Shown here: positions 1 through 8,802 of the stretch, piece by piece
How the letters are laid out: each line of letters starts with the position of its first letter
How positions within the stretch are numbered: position 1 is the stretch's first letter
Origin: an uncultured Ellagibacter sp.
GTDB lineage: Bacteria > Actinomycetota > Coriobacteriia > Coriobacteriales > Eggerthellaceae
Direction of reading: 5' to 3'
Length of the DNA stretch: 64,000 nucleotides
NCBI RefSeq assembly: GCF_934643285.1
Contig: NZ_CAKUBT010000006.1
Coordinates: 1 to 64,000, forward strand
Notes under the pieces: model-generated
Databases searched by the model: none
Seen by the model: the letters and a program-made list of their open reading frames with translations, nothing else
Told to the model about the DNA's origin: nothing
Position numbers and translations under genes: made by a program

Positions 1-194
1 CCTGCTGATTTCAGCAGGTCGTACACCGACTGCACAAGCGGCAAGCCGTAATTGATAAGCGAACACCCGGGAAAGAACAGCGATGCGCATGCGCTCGATT
101 CCCCCGACTGCTCGACCATAAGCGCCTGCAACCCCGGGTAATCACACGTGATCGAGCTTCCCGTCAAAGCATCATCGAACGCATAAGGCCCCAT
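1..194 (-). CDS. CCG-domain Fe-S oxidoreductase-like protein (3' part beyond window)
   Basis: The ATG at 194 follows a clear ribosome site (GGAGAGG) and opens a frame that runs off the left edge, so about 64 residues are visible. Near residue 40 there is FFPGCSLINYG, which resembles the first half of a CCG motif (CX31-38CCX33-34CXXC). That motif is found in heterodisulfide-reductase HdrB/GlpC-type proteins, which bind a noncubane 4Fe-4S cluster and pass electrons between ferredoxin-like modules and redox enzymes. It lies downstream of the molybdoenzyme operon on the same strand, but a strong hairpin separates them, so co-transcription is doubtful. The assignment rests on one half-motif and stays tentative. 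Confidence 0.6.
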   Translation of the reverse strand, partial: MGPYAFDDALTGSSITCDYPGLQALMVEQSGESSACASLFFPGCSLINYGLPLVQSVYDLLKSA

Positions 195-300
195 GGCGTC
201 TCCTCTCCAACCTCTGCCTTGCACGCAGAGTTTTCCGTCATCAATGCGAACGCGCCCCAACCGCTTCGCCCTCATGCAGGAAAACTGCTCTTGATACAAG

Positions 301-332
301 GCGAACCCGACCTCGTGCAAGGTCGGGTTCGC
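301..332 (-). terminator. Hairpin after the molybdoenzyme operon
   Basis: A perfect 13-bp stem (GCGAACCCGACCT and its complement) closes a 6-nt loop about 50 bases after the stop of the NrfD-like gene. No clear T tract follows on the minus strand, so it may be a weak intrinsic terminator or an mRNA-stabilising structure. Confidence 0.55.
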
Positions 333-384
333 AACATGCTCGATCAAGCGTCCAGGCTATTCAACCTGGGAGGCAAGCGAGAAC

Positions 385-1371
385 TTAGTACATGTTCTCG
401 CCGTAGGTCCAATGCTCGACGAACTCCGCATGGGGGTCGGCCGTGCGGCTGCAGTAGCGGTTCTCGCCCGGAATCTCGGCGCGCTCGTCAGAGTACACGC
501 AGAGGTAACGGAGCAGCAGGCCGCCGCAGAGCACGAGGACGGGGGCAACCACGGTGGAAGCCGCGGAGTCGGCGCCGAAGACGTACAGGAGGAACGGGAT
601 GACCAGACCGCAAGCGATCATGCCGAGCCAGAACAGCGGGGCGGTCTTGCCGACGACCCAGCGACGGGCAACTGCCTTCTGGGTGACGTTGCCGGCGCCC
701 AGGAAGGAGAGGATCATGATGAGCAGAACGGTGATCTCCGCGCAGACCAGGATGATGTCGACGACATGGATGATCTCGTGAATCTCCTCGGTGGCTGCAA
801 GCAGGGCCACGGTCGGCTCAGCGAAGATGCCCAGCGACAGCGCGATAGCGGCGCAAGCGGTGGACAGGGCCGAGATGGTGAACAGCACGGGCAGTGCCGG
901 GGTCGCCCAGAAGGAGTGGGCCTTCAGGGTCGAGAGCATGACGCCCGTGTACACCATGATGCCGAAACCGGCGATACCGGCGATCGTGGCGAACACCGGG
1001 GTACCGCCGCCGAACACGGAGGCGATGGCGCCCAGGAAGCCCCAATCAAGCGGCAGCACGTCCAGATAGCCGAGCAGCCAGAAGATATCGCCGAACATGG
1101 CAATGACCAGGAGCGTTGCGCCCCATTTGATGATTGCCGTCGCCGTTGTCCACACTCGCCAGAACACAAGCGGCTGACCGAGCTCGAACACGAGGAAGAA
1201 GCAGCCGATAGCGAGCGCAGCGAGCGCGAAGAACATCGGCACGAAGAAGAGCGAGCCCGTGCCAGGGTTGACGATGAGGCTCATGATAGCCGTGAGGCAC
1301 ATGATGCCGCCGCCGAGGCCACCCAAGAACAGGTAGATGACAATCGGCGCTTCCCAATAATGATGCTTCAT
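385..1371 (-). CDS. NrfD/DmsC-type membrane anchor subunit of molybdoenzyme
   Basis: A 328-residue, strongly hydrophobic protein with eight or nine predicted membrane segments. It begins HYWEAPIVIYLFLGGLGGG, the usual opening of NrfD/PsrC-like quinol-interacting anchors, and has the family's FELGQPLVFWRV segment near residue 65. Such subunits exchange electrons between the quinone pool and the attached ferredoxin subunit. Its ATG overlaps the stop of the upstream ferredoxin gene (TAATG), so the two are probably translationally coupled. It is the last gene of a catalytic-ferredoxin-anchor operon. Family membership is secure; the final substrate of the complex is unknown. Confidence 0.88.
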   Translation of the reverse strand: MKHHYWEAPIVIYLFLGGLGGGIMCLTAIMSLIVNPGTGSLFFVPMFFALAALAIGCFFLVFELGQPLVFWRVWTTATAIIKWGATLLVIAMFGDIFWLLGYLDVLPLDWGFLGAIASVFGGGTPVFATIAGIAGFGIMVYTGVMLSTLKAHSFWATPALPVLFTISALSTACAAIALSLGIFAEPTVALLAATEEIHEIIHVVDIILVCAEITVLLIMILSFLGAGNVTQKAVARRWVVGKTAPLFWLGMIACGLVIPFLLYVFGADSAASTVVAPVLVLCGGLLLRYLCVYSDERAEIPGENRYCSRTADPHAEFVEHWTYGENMY

Positions 1372-1949
1372 TATCGCTGACCTCCCAAATCCGGAATGTA
1401 GTAGACCTGAGGCTCCGTGCCGTGCTCGGTGAACAGGCGCTCAGTATGGAGCGAGTTGACGAGCTTCGACACTTCGCTGTTGGGATCGTCCAGGTCGCCG
1501 AAGATACGGGCCTTCTGGTGGCACGTCTGCACGCAGTACGGCATCGAGCCGGGCTCTTCCGCACGACGGTCCTTGCAGAAGGTGCACTTGCGCACGAAGC
1601 GATGCAGGCGCGGGCCGAGCACCGAGGCGTCGCGCATGCCGTAGGGGCAGGCATTGACGCACACCTTGCAGGCCATGCACTTCTTGGAGTCGATCCACAC
1701 GACGCCGTCGTCGTCCTGCTGGGACGCGCCGGTCGGGCAGCAGGGGACGCACTCGGGGTTGGCGCAGTGCATGCACAGCGTCGGGGTGTAGGTGCGATGG
1801 ACGTGGGGCCATTTGCCCTGAGCGCCCTCGGTCACCACGGGGTTGTAGATGATATCGAGCGGCAGGTCGTTCCACGTACGGCAGGCAACCGTGCAGGAGT
1901 GACAGCCGATGCAACGACGCTGGTCGATGACCATAGCATAACGAGTCAT
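1371..1949 (-). CDS. DmsB-like four-cluster ferredoxin subunit
   Basis: A 192-residue ferredoxin with four cysteine groups, typical of the electron-transfer subunits of DMSO reductase-family complexes. The groups are CIGCHSCTVAC at residues 13-23, CMHCANPECVPCCP, CMACKVCVNACP and, near the C-terminus, CTFCKDR with CVQTC. These would ligate four 4Fe-4S clusters carrying electrons between the NrfD anchor and the molybdopterin subunit. The start follows an AAAGGA ribosome site, 29 bases after the catalytic gene's stop, and the gene shares one base with the anchor gene. No signal peptide is seen, so it should be cytoplasmic, as the catalytic subunit also appears to be. Confidence 0.9.
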   Translation of the reverse strand: MTRYAMVIDQRRCIGCHSCTVACRTWNDLPLDIIYNPVVTEGAQGKWPHVHRTYTPTLCMHCANPECVPCCPTGASQQDDDGVVWIDSKKCMACKVCVNACPYGMRDASVLGPRLHRFVRKCTFCKDRRAEEPGSMPYCVQTCHQKARIFGDLDDPNSEVSKLVNSLHTERLFTEHGTEPQVYYIPDLGGQR

Positions 1950-1978
1950 TATCTATCCTTTCCTACTCGATAGCCTGA

Positions 1979-4849
1979 TTATTCCTCGATGGCTTCGTAG
2001 CTCATCGTGTAACGCTTGCCCGTTTCCTCGTCGATGAGGCCGTTGGTGGTGGGGTCGTAAGCCCAGCCATAGTAGGCGTCATGGTAGACGTTGGTCGCGG
2101 GGTCGATCAGCCAACCGCTTTCGGGGTTGTAGATGTAGGGCTTGTCGCCGAGGCGAGCGTAACCCTTCTCGCTATCCCAGGTGAGCTGCTCGGGTACGGC
2201 GTAGGGAGCATCCTGGCCCGGGTACAGACGAATGCCTGCGAGCTCAGCGATCTCCTGGCGCTCCATCGTGTACTTCTTACCGGTGGCCTTGTCCATGAGG
2301 CAGTTCTCAGCGGCAACGTAGTACCAGCCGGTGTGAGCGTCGACGTACTCGTTGGTCTTCGGGTCGATGAGCCAACCGGAATCGTCCAGACGGAACTGGG
2401 TGGAATCCTGATAGAGCGCATCGTTTTGCCACTGCCAGCTAAAGCCTTCGGGGACTTCCTTCGTGCAGGCCGGAGCCTCGAAGGGAATCTTCTCCCAGCG
2501 AAGCACGCGGTGCTTGAGATCCTCGGGATCGGTGGAGATGCCCGGCGTCTTCGCGCAACCAGGAATAGACCAGGTCTTGTCCTTGGCGTTCCACTCGTGG
2601 TCGGCCTCGGTGCACTTGTAAACCTTGCACATCAGGCCGCGGTTCGCCCAGGAGCCGCCCATCGGGTCGCAGTCCCACTCGTCGACAGAGGTGAGGACGT
2701 TGGTGTTGGACTCGAGGCAACCGAACGGGTTGTCCAGGTCGATGTTGGTGTCGCGCTCGGGGAACCACCAGCCGCGCGGCACGAACACAACGCGGGGATC
2801 GACCTCGGGCTCGACGTTCGCGCGCATCTTGATGCGGCCGCGCTGGGTCTCGATCCAGCACCAGTCACCGTACTCGATGCCGAGCTTCTCAGCGAGCTCG
2901 GGGTTGATCGAGAAGTACGGATCCGGGTAGATATAGCGCATGCCCGCCATCTGGAAGTGCTCGGAGTGGTGATACGGCATGAAGCCGCCGCCCGTGGTGA
3001 GCACGATCGGGTACTCTTCGGCGAGTTCCGGATTGTCGATGTCGTTCTCAGCGCAGGGCAGGTAGGTCGGCATGCCAGGATAGCCCAGCTCGCGCAGGAT
3101 CGTGGAGTTGCACTCGATCTTGCCGGTCGGCGTCCAGAAGCCACCGCGCGTGACGTACTTGTTCTGGTGCAGCGGCGGATAGTACATGCGGATGTTGTTG
3201 ACGAAGTCGTTCCAGTCGGTGCAGGGAAGACCCAGCGGAGCGATGATGTAGGAGTAGACTTCCTCTTCCGTCTCCCACGGCCAGTTCGCGGGATCCTGAC
3301 CGCAGGCCAGGCCGAGCATGCGCCAGAAGGACATGTCGGTGTGACGGTCGAACTTCGGCTGGATGGCGCGGCGGCCGCCCATGACGGAGTCGGTTGCGCC
3401 GTAGTGCGTGACGATCGTCGGACGCTCGAGAGCGCCGGCGGCCGGGAACACGTAGTCGGAGAAGAGCGCTGCCGGGGTCATCCAGTAATCGACGGTGACC
3501 AGGAATTCGACCTTCTTCAGGGCGGCGAGCGTCATCTTGGAGTCGCCGTAGGAGTTCACCGGGTTGGTCGCGTTGCAGATGAGAGCGCGAATCTGGTAGG
3601 GCTCGCCGGTGAGGATCGCCTTGAACACGCTCGGGCCGTGAGCCTCGCAGAACCACTCTGCGGGAAGCGTCTTGCCCCAGGTGCGCTTGGCGTTGTTGGA
3701 GATGAGCGTGTAGCCGGGCCAAGAGGTCAGCTTGAACTTGTCAGAGCCGATCTGCTTCGCCTTCTGCTCCTCGGGAAGCAGCTCGTTGAGCTCGAGCTCT
3801 TCGTCGGTGATGAAGTTGAGGGCAGGGCCGGGCATGCCGTCGCCGCCGGGAACCTCGAGGTTGCCGGTGATGGCGCGCATGAGCTGACGGGCCTGAGAGC
3901 CGGTCGCGGACGCAGGTCCGAACTGGTCCCAAGAGCAGCCCCACTGGATGCAGCCGGGCTTGGTGGTCGCGTACATGCGAGCAGCCTTGCGGATGTCCTC
4001 CGGGTCGAGCCAGGTGATGGGGGCAGCCCATTCCGGCGTGTACGGAGCCATGTGCTCACGCAGCTCCTCGAAGCCGTCGCACCACTGGTCGACGAACTCG
4101 AAGTCGTAGAGGAACTCGTTGATGATGACGTTGAGCATCGCGAGCGAGAGCGCGGTGTCCGAACCCGGTCGCAGCGGCAGCCACAGGTCTGCCTTGCAGG
4201 CGGTTTCGGAGAAGCGCGGGTCGACGTAGATGATCTTCATGCCCGCGAGCTGAAGGTCGGTGTAGCCGTGCATGGAGGGCAGCGAAGATGCGCCCGGGTT
4301 CATGCCCCAAAGAATGAGGCAGCGAGCAGCGCCCAGGTCGGTCTCGAACGGAGACCAGCCGGCGACGACCGTCTCGGCCATGAACGTCGGGATCCAGCAC
4401 AGAAGTGCGTTGTGGAAACCGTTCGGCGTGCCGAACTGGTTCAGGAAGCGACGACGCGCCCAGTCATCAGTGCGGGTCGTGCCGCCGGCGGAAGCAACCG
4501 CCTCGGCGCCCGACTCGGCCTTGATCTGGTTGAGTCGCTCGGCGACCTCTTTGATTGCCTGATCGTACGGGATCTGCTCCCACTTGTTCTCGCCCTTCTC
4601 GCCAGCGCGCTTGAGCGCGTGGTTGATGCGGGCGGGGTGGTTGACGTGCAAAAGCGCGCTCGTTCCGCGGCAGCACAGACCACCCTGGTTGTTGTAATCG
4701 GGATCGCCTTCGATCTTGATTACGTCGCCGTCCTTGACATAGGCAAGGACACCGCAGTTGGCATGGCAGAAATAGCACTGCGTTCTGATGCGCTCGACGC
4801 CTTCGGCGAGTTCGCCGTTCTCGTCGTAAATGCTGACCTTATCAGCCAT
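1979..4849 (-). CDS. Molybdopterin oxidoreductase catalytic subunit with duplicated C-terminal repeat
   Basis: A 956-residue DMSO-reductase-superfamily protein. Residues 25-60 hold the N-terminal 4Fe-4S motif (C25, C28, C32, then C59/C60). A cysteine at 151 in ALLCWIPTFMAE lies where Mo/W-ligating Cys residues sit in related enzymes. The NPGASS and LRPGSD segments are typical of pterin binding. The start follows GAGGGGAAGG, and no twin-arginine signal precedes the domain, so the enzyme probably faces the cytoplasm. After the usual C-terminal barrel come two similar 47-residue units (823-869 and 910-956) sharing SGWLIDP, a central Gly-Trp and TGK-YTM. It forms an operon with a ferredoxin and an NrfD anchor. 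The substrate cannot be read; acetylene hydratase-, transhydroxylase- or dehydroxylase-like relatives are as plausible as an S- or N-oxide reductase. Confidence 0.88.
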   Translation of the reverse strand: MADKVSIYDENGELAEGVERIRTQCYFCHANCGVLAYVKDGDVIKIEGDPDYNNQGGLCCRGTSALLHVNHPARINHALKRAGEKGENKWEQIPYDQAIKEVAERLNQIKAESGAEAVASAGGTTRTDDWARRRFLNQFGTPNGFHNALLCWIPTFMAETVVAGWSPFETDLGAARCLILWGMNPGASSLPSMHGYTDLQLAGMKIIYVDPRFSETACKADLWLPLRPGSDTALSLAMLNVIINEFLYDFEFVDQWCDGFEELREHMAPYTPEWAAPITWLDPEDIRKAARMYATTKPGCIQWGCSWDQFGPASATGSQARQLMRAITGNLEVPGGDGMPGPALNFITDEELELNELLPEEQKAKQIGSDKFKLTSWPGYTLISNNAKRTWGKTLPAEWFCEAHGPSVFKAILTGEPYQIRALICNATNPVNSYGDSKMTLAALKKVEFLVTVDYWMTPAALFSDYVFPAAGALERPTIVTHYGATDSVMGGRRAIQPKFDRHTDMSFWRMLGLACGQDPANWPWETEEEVYSYIIAPLGLPCTDWNDFVNNIRMYYPPLHQNKYVTRGGFWTPTGKIECNSTILRELGYPGMPTYLPCAENDIDNPELAEEYPIVLTTGGGFMPYHHSEHFQMAGMRYIYPDPYFSINPELAEKLGIEYGDWCWIETQRGRIKMRANVEPEVDPRVVFVPRGWWFPERDTNIDLDNPFGCLESNTNVLTSVDEWDCDPMGGSWANRGLMCKVYKCTEADHEWNAKDKTWSIPGCAKTPGISTDPEDLKHRVLRWEKIPFEAPACTKEVPEGFSWQWQNDALYQDSTQFRLDDSGWLIDPKTNEYVDAHTGWYYVAAENCLMDKATGKKYTMERQEIAELAGIRLYPGQDAPYAVPEQLTWDSEKGYARLGDKPYIYNPESGWLIDPATNVYHDAYYGWAYDPTTNGLIDEETGKRYTMSYEAIEE
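1982..2122 (-). repeat. Copy 2 of C-terminal protein repeat in molybdoenzyme
   Basis: Encodes residues 910-956, the extreme C-terminus. It matches the unit at 2243-2383 across its full 47-residue length, with 40 residues between the two copies. Confidence 0.75.
2243..2383 (-). repeat. Copy 1 of C-terminal protein repeat in molybdoenzyme
   Basis: Encodes residues 823-869 of the catalytic subunit, the first of two similar 47-residue units. Shared positions include SGWLIDP at the start, T-N-Y-DA-GW in the middle and TGK-YTM near the end. The second copy lies at 1982-2122. Confidence 0.75.
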
Positions 4850-5273
4850 CTACCTTCCCCTCTTCTTCTCGTCCTACAGACACCTACTATTCGGTTCGTC
4901 GGGTTTTGCGACCTGCGCATTGTCCGAAAGCGCACGGCACGCCCCGACGCGTTGACAGCGGTAGTGTACGGAAGAGACCCTCTGCAAACATCGCCCCGCC
5001 AGTCTGAATTCCCCCGACGGATAAACCCCGCAGTATGAGCCAGGGATGAGCCTCCCTGTATGCCACCACTCGCCGATTTCGCGACACCGAACGCGAAAAA
5101 ACACAGGTTTAGCCCCATGGCTTGACGCGAACGACTATTCGACCGAATCTTCGTTAGGGATTATAGCTATTGCCTATGGATTGCCGCGATACCTCCTTCC
5201 CCGAAAGGGGCAGCTTTGCATGGCGAGCGGGGTATAATCGGCGGCGTATGGCGTAGGGAGAAAAGAGACTTCT
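4850..5273. other. Divergent intergenic region, molybdoenzyme operon / PhnP-like gene
   Basis: These 424 bases hold no credible gene. The right end carries the TATAAT for the plus-strand hydrolase gene. A minus-strand TATAAT at 5160-5165 without a matching -35 box is the only promoter candidate seen for the molybdoenzyme operon and would imply a leader of about 300 nt. ACTATTCG occurs at 5134-5141 and again close to 4886. No terminator or riboswitch was recognised. Confidence 0.5.
5233..5238 (+). promoter_or_regulatory. -10 box of the PhnP-like gene
   Basis: A consensus TATAAT lies 35 bases upstream of the start codon. No good -35 hexamer is seen at normal spacing. Confidence 0.5.
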
Positions 5274-6065
5274 ATGAAAAACCACACGTTCACCTTTATG
5301 GGCACGGGAGCAGGCTGCGGCGTGCCCTCGTTTTTCTGCGACTGCCCCGCGTGCGAGGAGGCGCGAGCGAATCCGCGCGCGAGGCGCGGAGATTGCGGGA
5401 CTATGATCAAAGGCGAGAAGACGCTTTTCATTGATACGCCCCCCGACCTGCGCCATCAATGCATTCGCGAGAACGTGCGGCGCATTGACGAGGTGCTCTA
5501 CACCCACTGCCACTCCGACCACGTGGGAGGGCTTTTGGAACTTGAGTACCTCGTGCAGCTCAAGCAGAAAGAGGCGCTTCCCGTCTACGGCAGCGCCGAG
5601 ACGCTCGCGGGCATCGCGCAGGAGTTCCACTACATGACCTACGCGCTCGACATGCGCGAGATTGCACCGATGGGCACCGTCGAGTTCGACGGCGTGAAGT
5701 ACACGGCACTCCCCTGCACCCACGCCGCGGGCACATATGGATATCTCATCGAGACGGGCGACACGCGCATGTTCTACGCCTCCGACACCGGAAAGCTGCC
5801 ACCCGAAACCTATGAGCGACTGCAAGATATCGACATCCTCGCGATGGACGCGACGTTCTGGAAGAACAATTGGTCCCCCGCCGCGCACCACAGCGTGCAG
5901 GAATGCATCGAGGAGGGACTGTCGCTCAACGCGGGCAAGATCTATCTCACGCACCTGTGCATGCACTACGACGAGCCGATCACGCTCGTACTGCTCGAGG
6001 AGTTCCTCAAGCAGTACGAAGGTCGCGTCGAAGCCGCCTGCGACGGGCTCACGTTTGAGATTTAG
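5274..6065 (+). CDS. PhnP-like metallo-beta-lactamase-fold hydrolase
   Basis: A 263-residue MBL-fold protein. The N-terminus has the GTGAGCGVPSFFC...C..C layout (Cys at 22, 24 and 27) that binds a structural zinc in PhnP-type phosphodiesterases, and HCHSDH at 78-83 supplies the metal ligands of the active site. PhnP itself acts on 5-phosphoribosyl 1,2-cyclic phosphate in phosphonate breakdown, but no phn genes are nearby, so only a cyclic-phosphodiesterase-like role can be suggested. The start is preceded by GGGAGAAAAGAG. It is a single-gene unit with its own TATAAT box upstream and a strong terminator downstream. Confidence 0.85.
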   Translation: MKNHTFTFMGTGAGCGVPSFFCDCPACEEARANPRARRGDCGTMIKGEKTLFIDTPPDLRHQCIRENVRRIDEVLYTHCHSDHVGGLLELEYLVQLKQKEALPVYGSAETLAGIAQEFHYMTYALDMREIAPMGTVEFDGVKYTALPCTHAAGTYGYLIETGDTRMFYASDTGKLPPETYERLQDIDILAMDATFWKNNWSPAAHHSVQECIEEGLSLNAGKIYLTHLCMHYDEPITLVLLEEFLKQYEGRVEAACDGLTFEI

Positions 6066-6115
6066 TGCTTGACCATTACTAGATGACGTCCTATACTGCA
6101 GGAGGTCTGAAACAC

Positions 6116-6156
6116 GAAGAGCCGAGGATGCCGCCACATCCTCGGCTCTTCCTTTT
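6116..6156 (+). terminator. Strong intrinsic terminator between PhnP-like gene and pheT
   Basis: A perfect 15-bp stem (6116-6130 with 6137-6151) and 6-nt loop, followed by CTTTTT on the plus strand. It ends the PhnP-like transcript and may also stop pheT reading the other way. Confidence 0.9.
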
Positions 6157-6170
6157 TGGCGAGAGAGCTT

Positions 6171-8633
6171 CTACCCGCGAACCTCGGCGCCCGTCGCCGA
6201 GCACACCTTCTTCACCATGCGCTCGTGGGCCTTCTCCGCCTCGTCGCTCGTGAGCGTGCGGTCGGCGGCGCGGTAGGTGAGCGCATACGCCATCGACTTC
6301 TTGCCGGCGCCGAGACGCTTCTCGTCGCGGTAGACGTCGAACAGGCGCACGTCTTCGAGCAGCTTTCCGCCGGCGGACGTCATGCACTGGACAAGGCGCT
6401 CGTGGGTCACGTCCTCGTCGACGACGAACGCGATGTCCATCGACACCGCGGGGAACGTGGGCACGTCGACGTAGTCGCGCGCCGGACGCGCCGCGCGCTC
6501 GAGCGCCTCGAGGTCGAGCTCGAAGGCGACGACGGGGGCCGCTGCGTCGTAGGCCGCCACGGCGAGCGGATGGAGCTCGCCCACCCAGCCAAGCGACGTG
6601 CCGCCCGAGAGCATCTCGGCAGCGCGGCCGGGCTGCAGCTGCGGCGCCTCGTCGGCGGCGAGCGCCTTGAAGCGCACCTTGGGAAGCGCAAGCTCGCGCG
6701 CGAGGTTCTCGAGCACGCCCTTGCCGTCGAAGAAGTCGTAGGGAGCAGGCGCCTCGTTCCATCCGGCGTCGCGCACGGCACCGGCCAAAACGCCGGCGAG
6801 CTTCTCGCGCTCCTTGGGCTTTTTCTTGCCCTCATGGGCGAAGAACACGCGGCCCATCTCGTAGAGCTGGATGTTCTTCACGCCGCGGTTCTGGTTGTGG
6901 GCGATGGAACGCAGAAGGCCGGGGATGATGCTCTGGCGCATGACCGATTGTTCGGCGTTCATCGGGTTCAGAAGCTCGACCGCCTGACCCAAGCCCTCGA
7001 GCGGCAGGCGCAGACGCTCGATCTCGCTCGGCTCAGCGAACGAGTAGGTCATCGTCTCATTCATGCCGCAGGCGCGCAGCGTGTCGTTGACCTTGTTCTT
7101 CACGTGCTGCTCGTGGCTCACCGTGCCGAAACGGCCGCGACCGCCGGGGAGCGTGGCCTCGATCTGGTCCATGCCGTAGAGGCGCAGAACCTCCTCGTAA
7201 AGGTCGATCTCGCGCGGCAGGTCGGGGCGGAACGTCGGCGACGTGACCGCGAGCGTGTCGGCGTCTGCGCCGTCTTCCACCTTGCAGCCCAGACGGCCGA
7301 GGATCTCCACGATGAAGTCGCGGGAGATGTCGGCGCCCATCATCGCGTTGAAGCGCGGGATGCGGAAGGTGAGGTGAGCCTCTTCGGAGACGTTCGGCCA
7401 CTCGTCCACGATGCCCGTACCGCTGCCGATGGAACCAGACACCTGACCGCCGGCGACTTCCACGATGAGCGCCGCCGCGGCAGCAGAGCGCTCCTCGATG
7501 CCGTGGTCGTCCACGCCGCGCTCGTAGCGCATGGAGCTCTCGGAGATGAGGCCCAGGTTGCGCGAGGTGCGCGAGGTGCGGCCCGGCTCGAAGGTCGCCG
7601 TCTCAAGGAGGATATCGGTGGTTTCCTCGGTGACCTCGGTATCGAGGCCGCCCATGACGCCCGCGAGCGCCACGGGGCCGAGCTCGGGCGTGGCGATGAC
7701 GGTCATGTCGGAAGTGAGCGTGCGCTCCACCTCGTCGAGCGTGGTGAACTTCGCGCCGTCTGCGGCCTCGCGGATCACCACATGGGCGCGCCCGTCTGCG
7801 CCTTTCAGCTTATTCAGGTCGAAGGCGTGCAGCGGCTGGCCGAACAGGAACAGGATGTAGTTCGTCACGTCGACGATGTTGTTGATGGAGCGCTGGCCGA
7901 TGGCAGCGAGGCGCTCGACCATCCAGTCAGGCGACGGGCCCACCTTCACGCCGCGGATGACGCGGGCGGAATAGCGCGGGCAGCGCACGGCGTCCTCGAT
8001 GGTCACGTCGACGTCGTCGGTGCCGTCGTCGACAAGCTCAAGCTTCGCGGCCATCTCGTCAAGCGGGTTTTTCCAATCGCGGCGATACATCGCGCCCATC
8101 TCGCGCGCGAGCCCCACAATCGAAAGGCTGTCGGGGCGGTTCGGCGTGATTTCCAGGTCGAGCACCGTGTCGGTCAGCTTCAAGTAGTCGGCGATGGGAG
8201 TGCCCACCGGGGCGTCGTCGGGGAGGATCCAGATGCCCTCATGGTCGGAGCCGAGCCCCAGCTCACGCCGCGAGCAGCACATGCCGGCGCTCGCAACACC
8301 GCGCAGCTTCGACTTCTTGATCTTGAAGTCGCCGGGGAGCACAGCCCCCACGGTCGCGACGGGAAGCTTGATTCCCGCCTTGATGTTCGGCGCACCGCAC
8401 ACGATCTGCACGGGCTCGCCCGCGCCCGTGTTCACCGTGACCACGTGCATATGGTCGGAATCGGGATGCGGCTCGCAGGTCTCGACGTAGCCCACGACCA
8501 CGCCGTCGAACGTGGCGCCGAGCACCTCGACGCCTTCGACGCCCGTGCCCGTGAGATCGAGCTTGTCGCAGAGCGCCTTGGTGTCGGTCGGCACCTCCAC
8601 GTATTCGTTAAGCCATTTCAGCGATACTTTCAT
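6171..8633 (-). CDS. pheT: Phenylalanine--tRNA ligase beta subunit
   Basis: An 820-residue PheT of normal bacterial length. In order it shows the N-terminal MKVSLKWLNEYV region, the EMAP/OB-type tRNA-binding domain (VVGYVETCEPHPDSDHMHVV), the B3/B4 editing region, the B5 domain and a C-terminal ferredoxin-fold anticodon-binding domain ending near 'GAEVRG'. With PheS it forms the alpha2-beta2 enzyme that charges tRNA-Phe and edits Tyr-tRNA-Phe. It lies 169 bases downstream of pheS on the same strand; the gap contains a palindromic repeat. The pair shares the T-box leader upstream of pheS. Confidence 0.97.
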   Translation of the reverse strand: MKVSLKWLNEYVEVPTDTKALCDKLDLTGTGVEGVEVLGATFDGVVVGYVETCEPHPDSDHMHVVTVNTGAGEPVQIVCGAPNIKAGIKLPVATVGAVLPGDFKIKKSKLRGVASAGMCCSRRELGLGSDHEGIWILPDDAPVGTPIADYLKLTDTVLDLEITPNRPDSLSIVGLAREMGAMYRRDWKNPLDEMAAKLELVDDGTDDVDVTIEDAVRCPRYSARVIRGVKVGPSPDWMVERLAAIGQRSINNIVDVTNYILFLFGQPLHAFDLNKLKGADGRAHVVIREAADGAKFTTLDEVERTLTSDMTVIATPELGPVALAGVMGGLDTEVTEETTDILLETATFEPGRTSRTSRNLGLISESSMRYERGVDDHGIEERSAAAAALIVEVAGGQVSGSIGSGTGIVDEWPNVSEEAHLTFRIPRFNAMMGADISRDFIVEILGRLGCKVEDGADADTLAVTSPTFRPDLPREIDLYEEVLRLYGMDQIEATLPGGRGRFGTVSHEQHVKNKVNDTLRACGMNETMTYSFAEPSEIERLRLPLEGLGQAVELLNPMNAEQSVMRQSIIPGLLRSIAHNQNRGVKNIQLYEMGRVFFAHEGKKKPKEREKLAGVLAGAVRDAGWNEAPAPYDFFDGKGVLENLARELALPKVRFKALAADEAPQLQPGRAAEMLSGGTSLGWVGELHPLAVAAYDAAAPVVAFELDLEALERAARPARDYVDVPTFPAVSMDIAFVVDEDVTHERLVQCMTSAGGKLLEDVRLFDVYRDEKRLGAGKKSMAYALTYRAADRTLTSDEAEKAHERMVKKVCSATGAEVRG

Positions 8634-8698
8634 GACTCTCTCTTTCTTGAATGTTCACTTCCGCAATTTGAGCTCGGCGGACATACGCCATGCTCAAA

Positions 8699-8750
8699 CA
8701 GTCCTGACTCGCGCGAACAGCCCACTGGGCTGTTCGGCTCGTGCGGAACT
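8699..8750. repeat. Dispersed palindromic intergenic repeat, copy A
   Basis: A 52-base element in the pheS-pheT gap with a core CGAACAGCCC stem, 3-nt ACT loop and GGGCTGTTCG. A near-identical copy, in inverted orientation and one base shorter, lies at 17427-17477. Both sit between co-oriented genes, like REP/BIME elements. Confidence 0.8.
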
Positions 8751-8802
8751 GCGCGTGGCGCATGCCCGCCGAGCTCGAGGCAGGATATCCTTCGCCGTTC
8801 GG

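Noticed and set aside
412..1380. 322-residue plus-strand open frame
   Set aside because: Antisense of the NrfD anchor gene; charged His/Glu-rich composition is the mirror of membrane codons.
2081..5038. 985-residue plus-strand open frame
   Set aside because: It is fully antisense to the molybdoenzyme gene, lacks a ribosome site and any recognisable domain, and arises from high G+C third positions.
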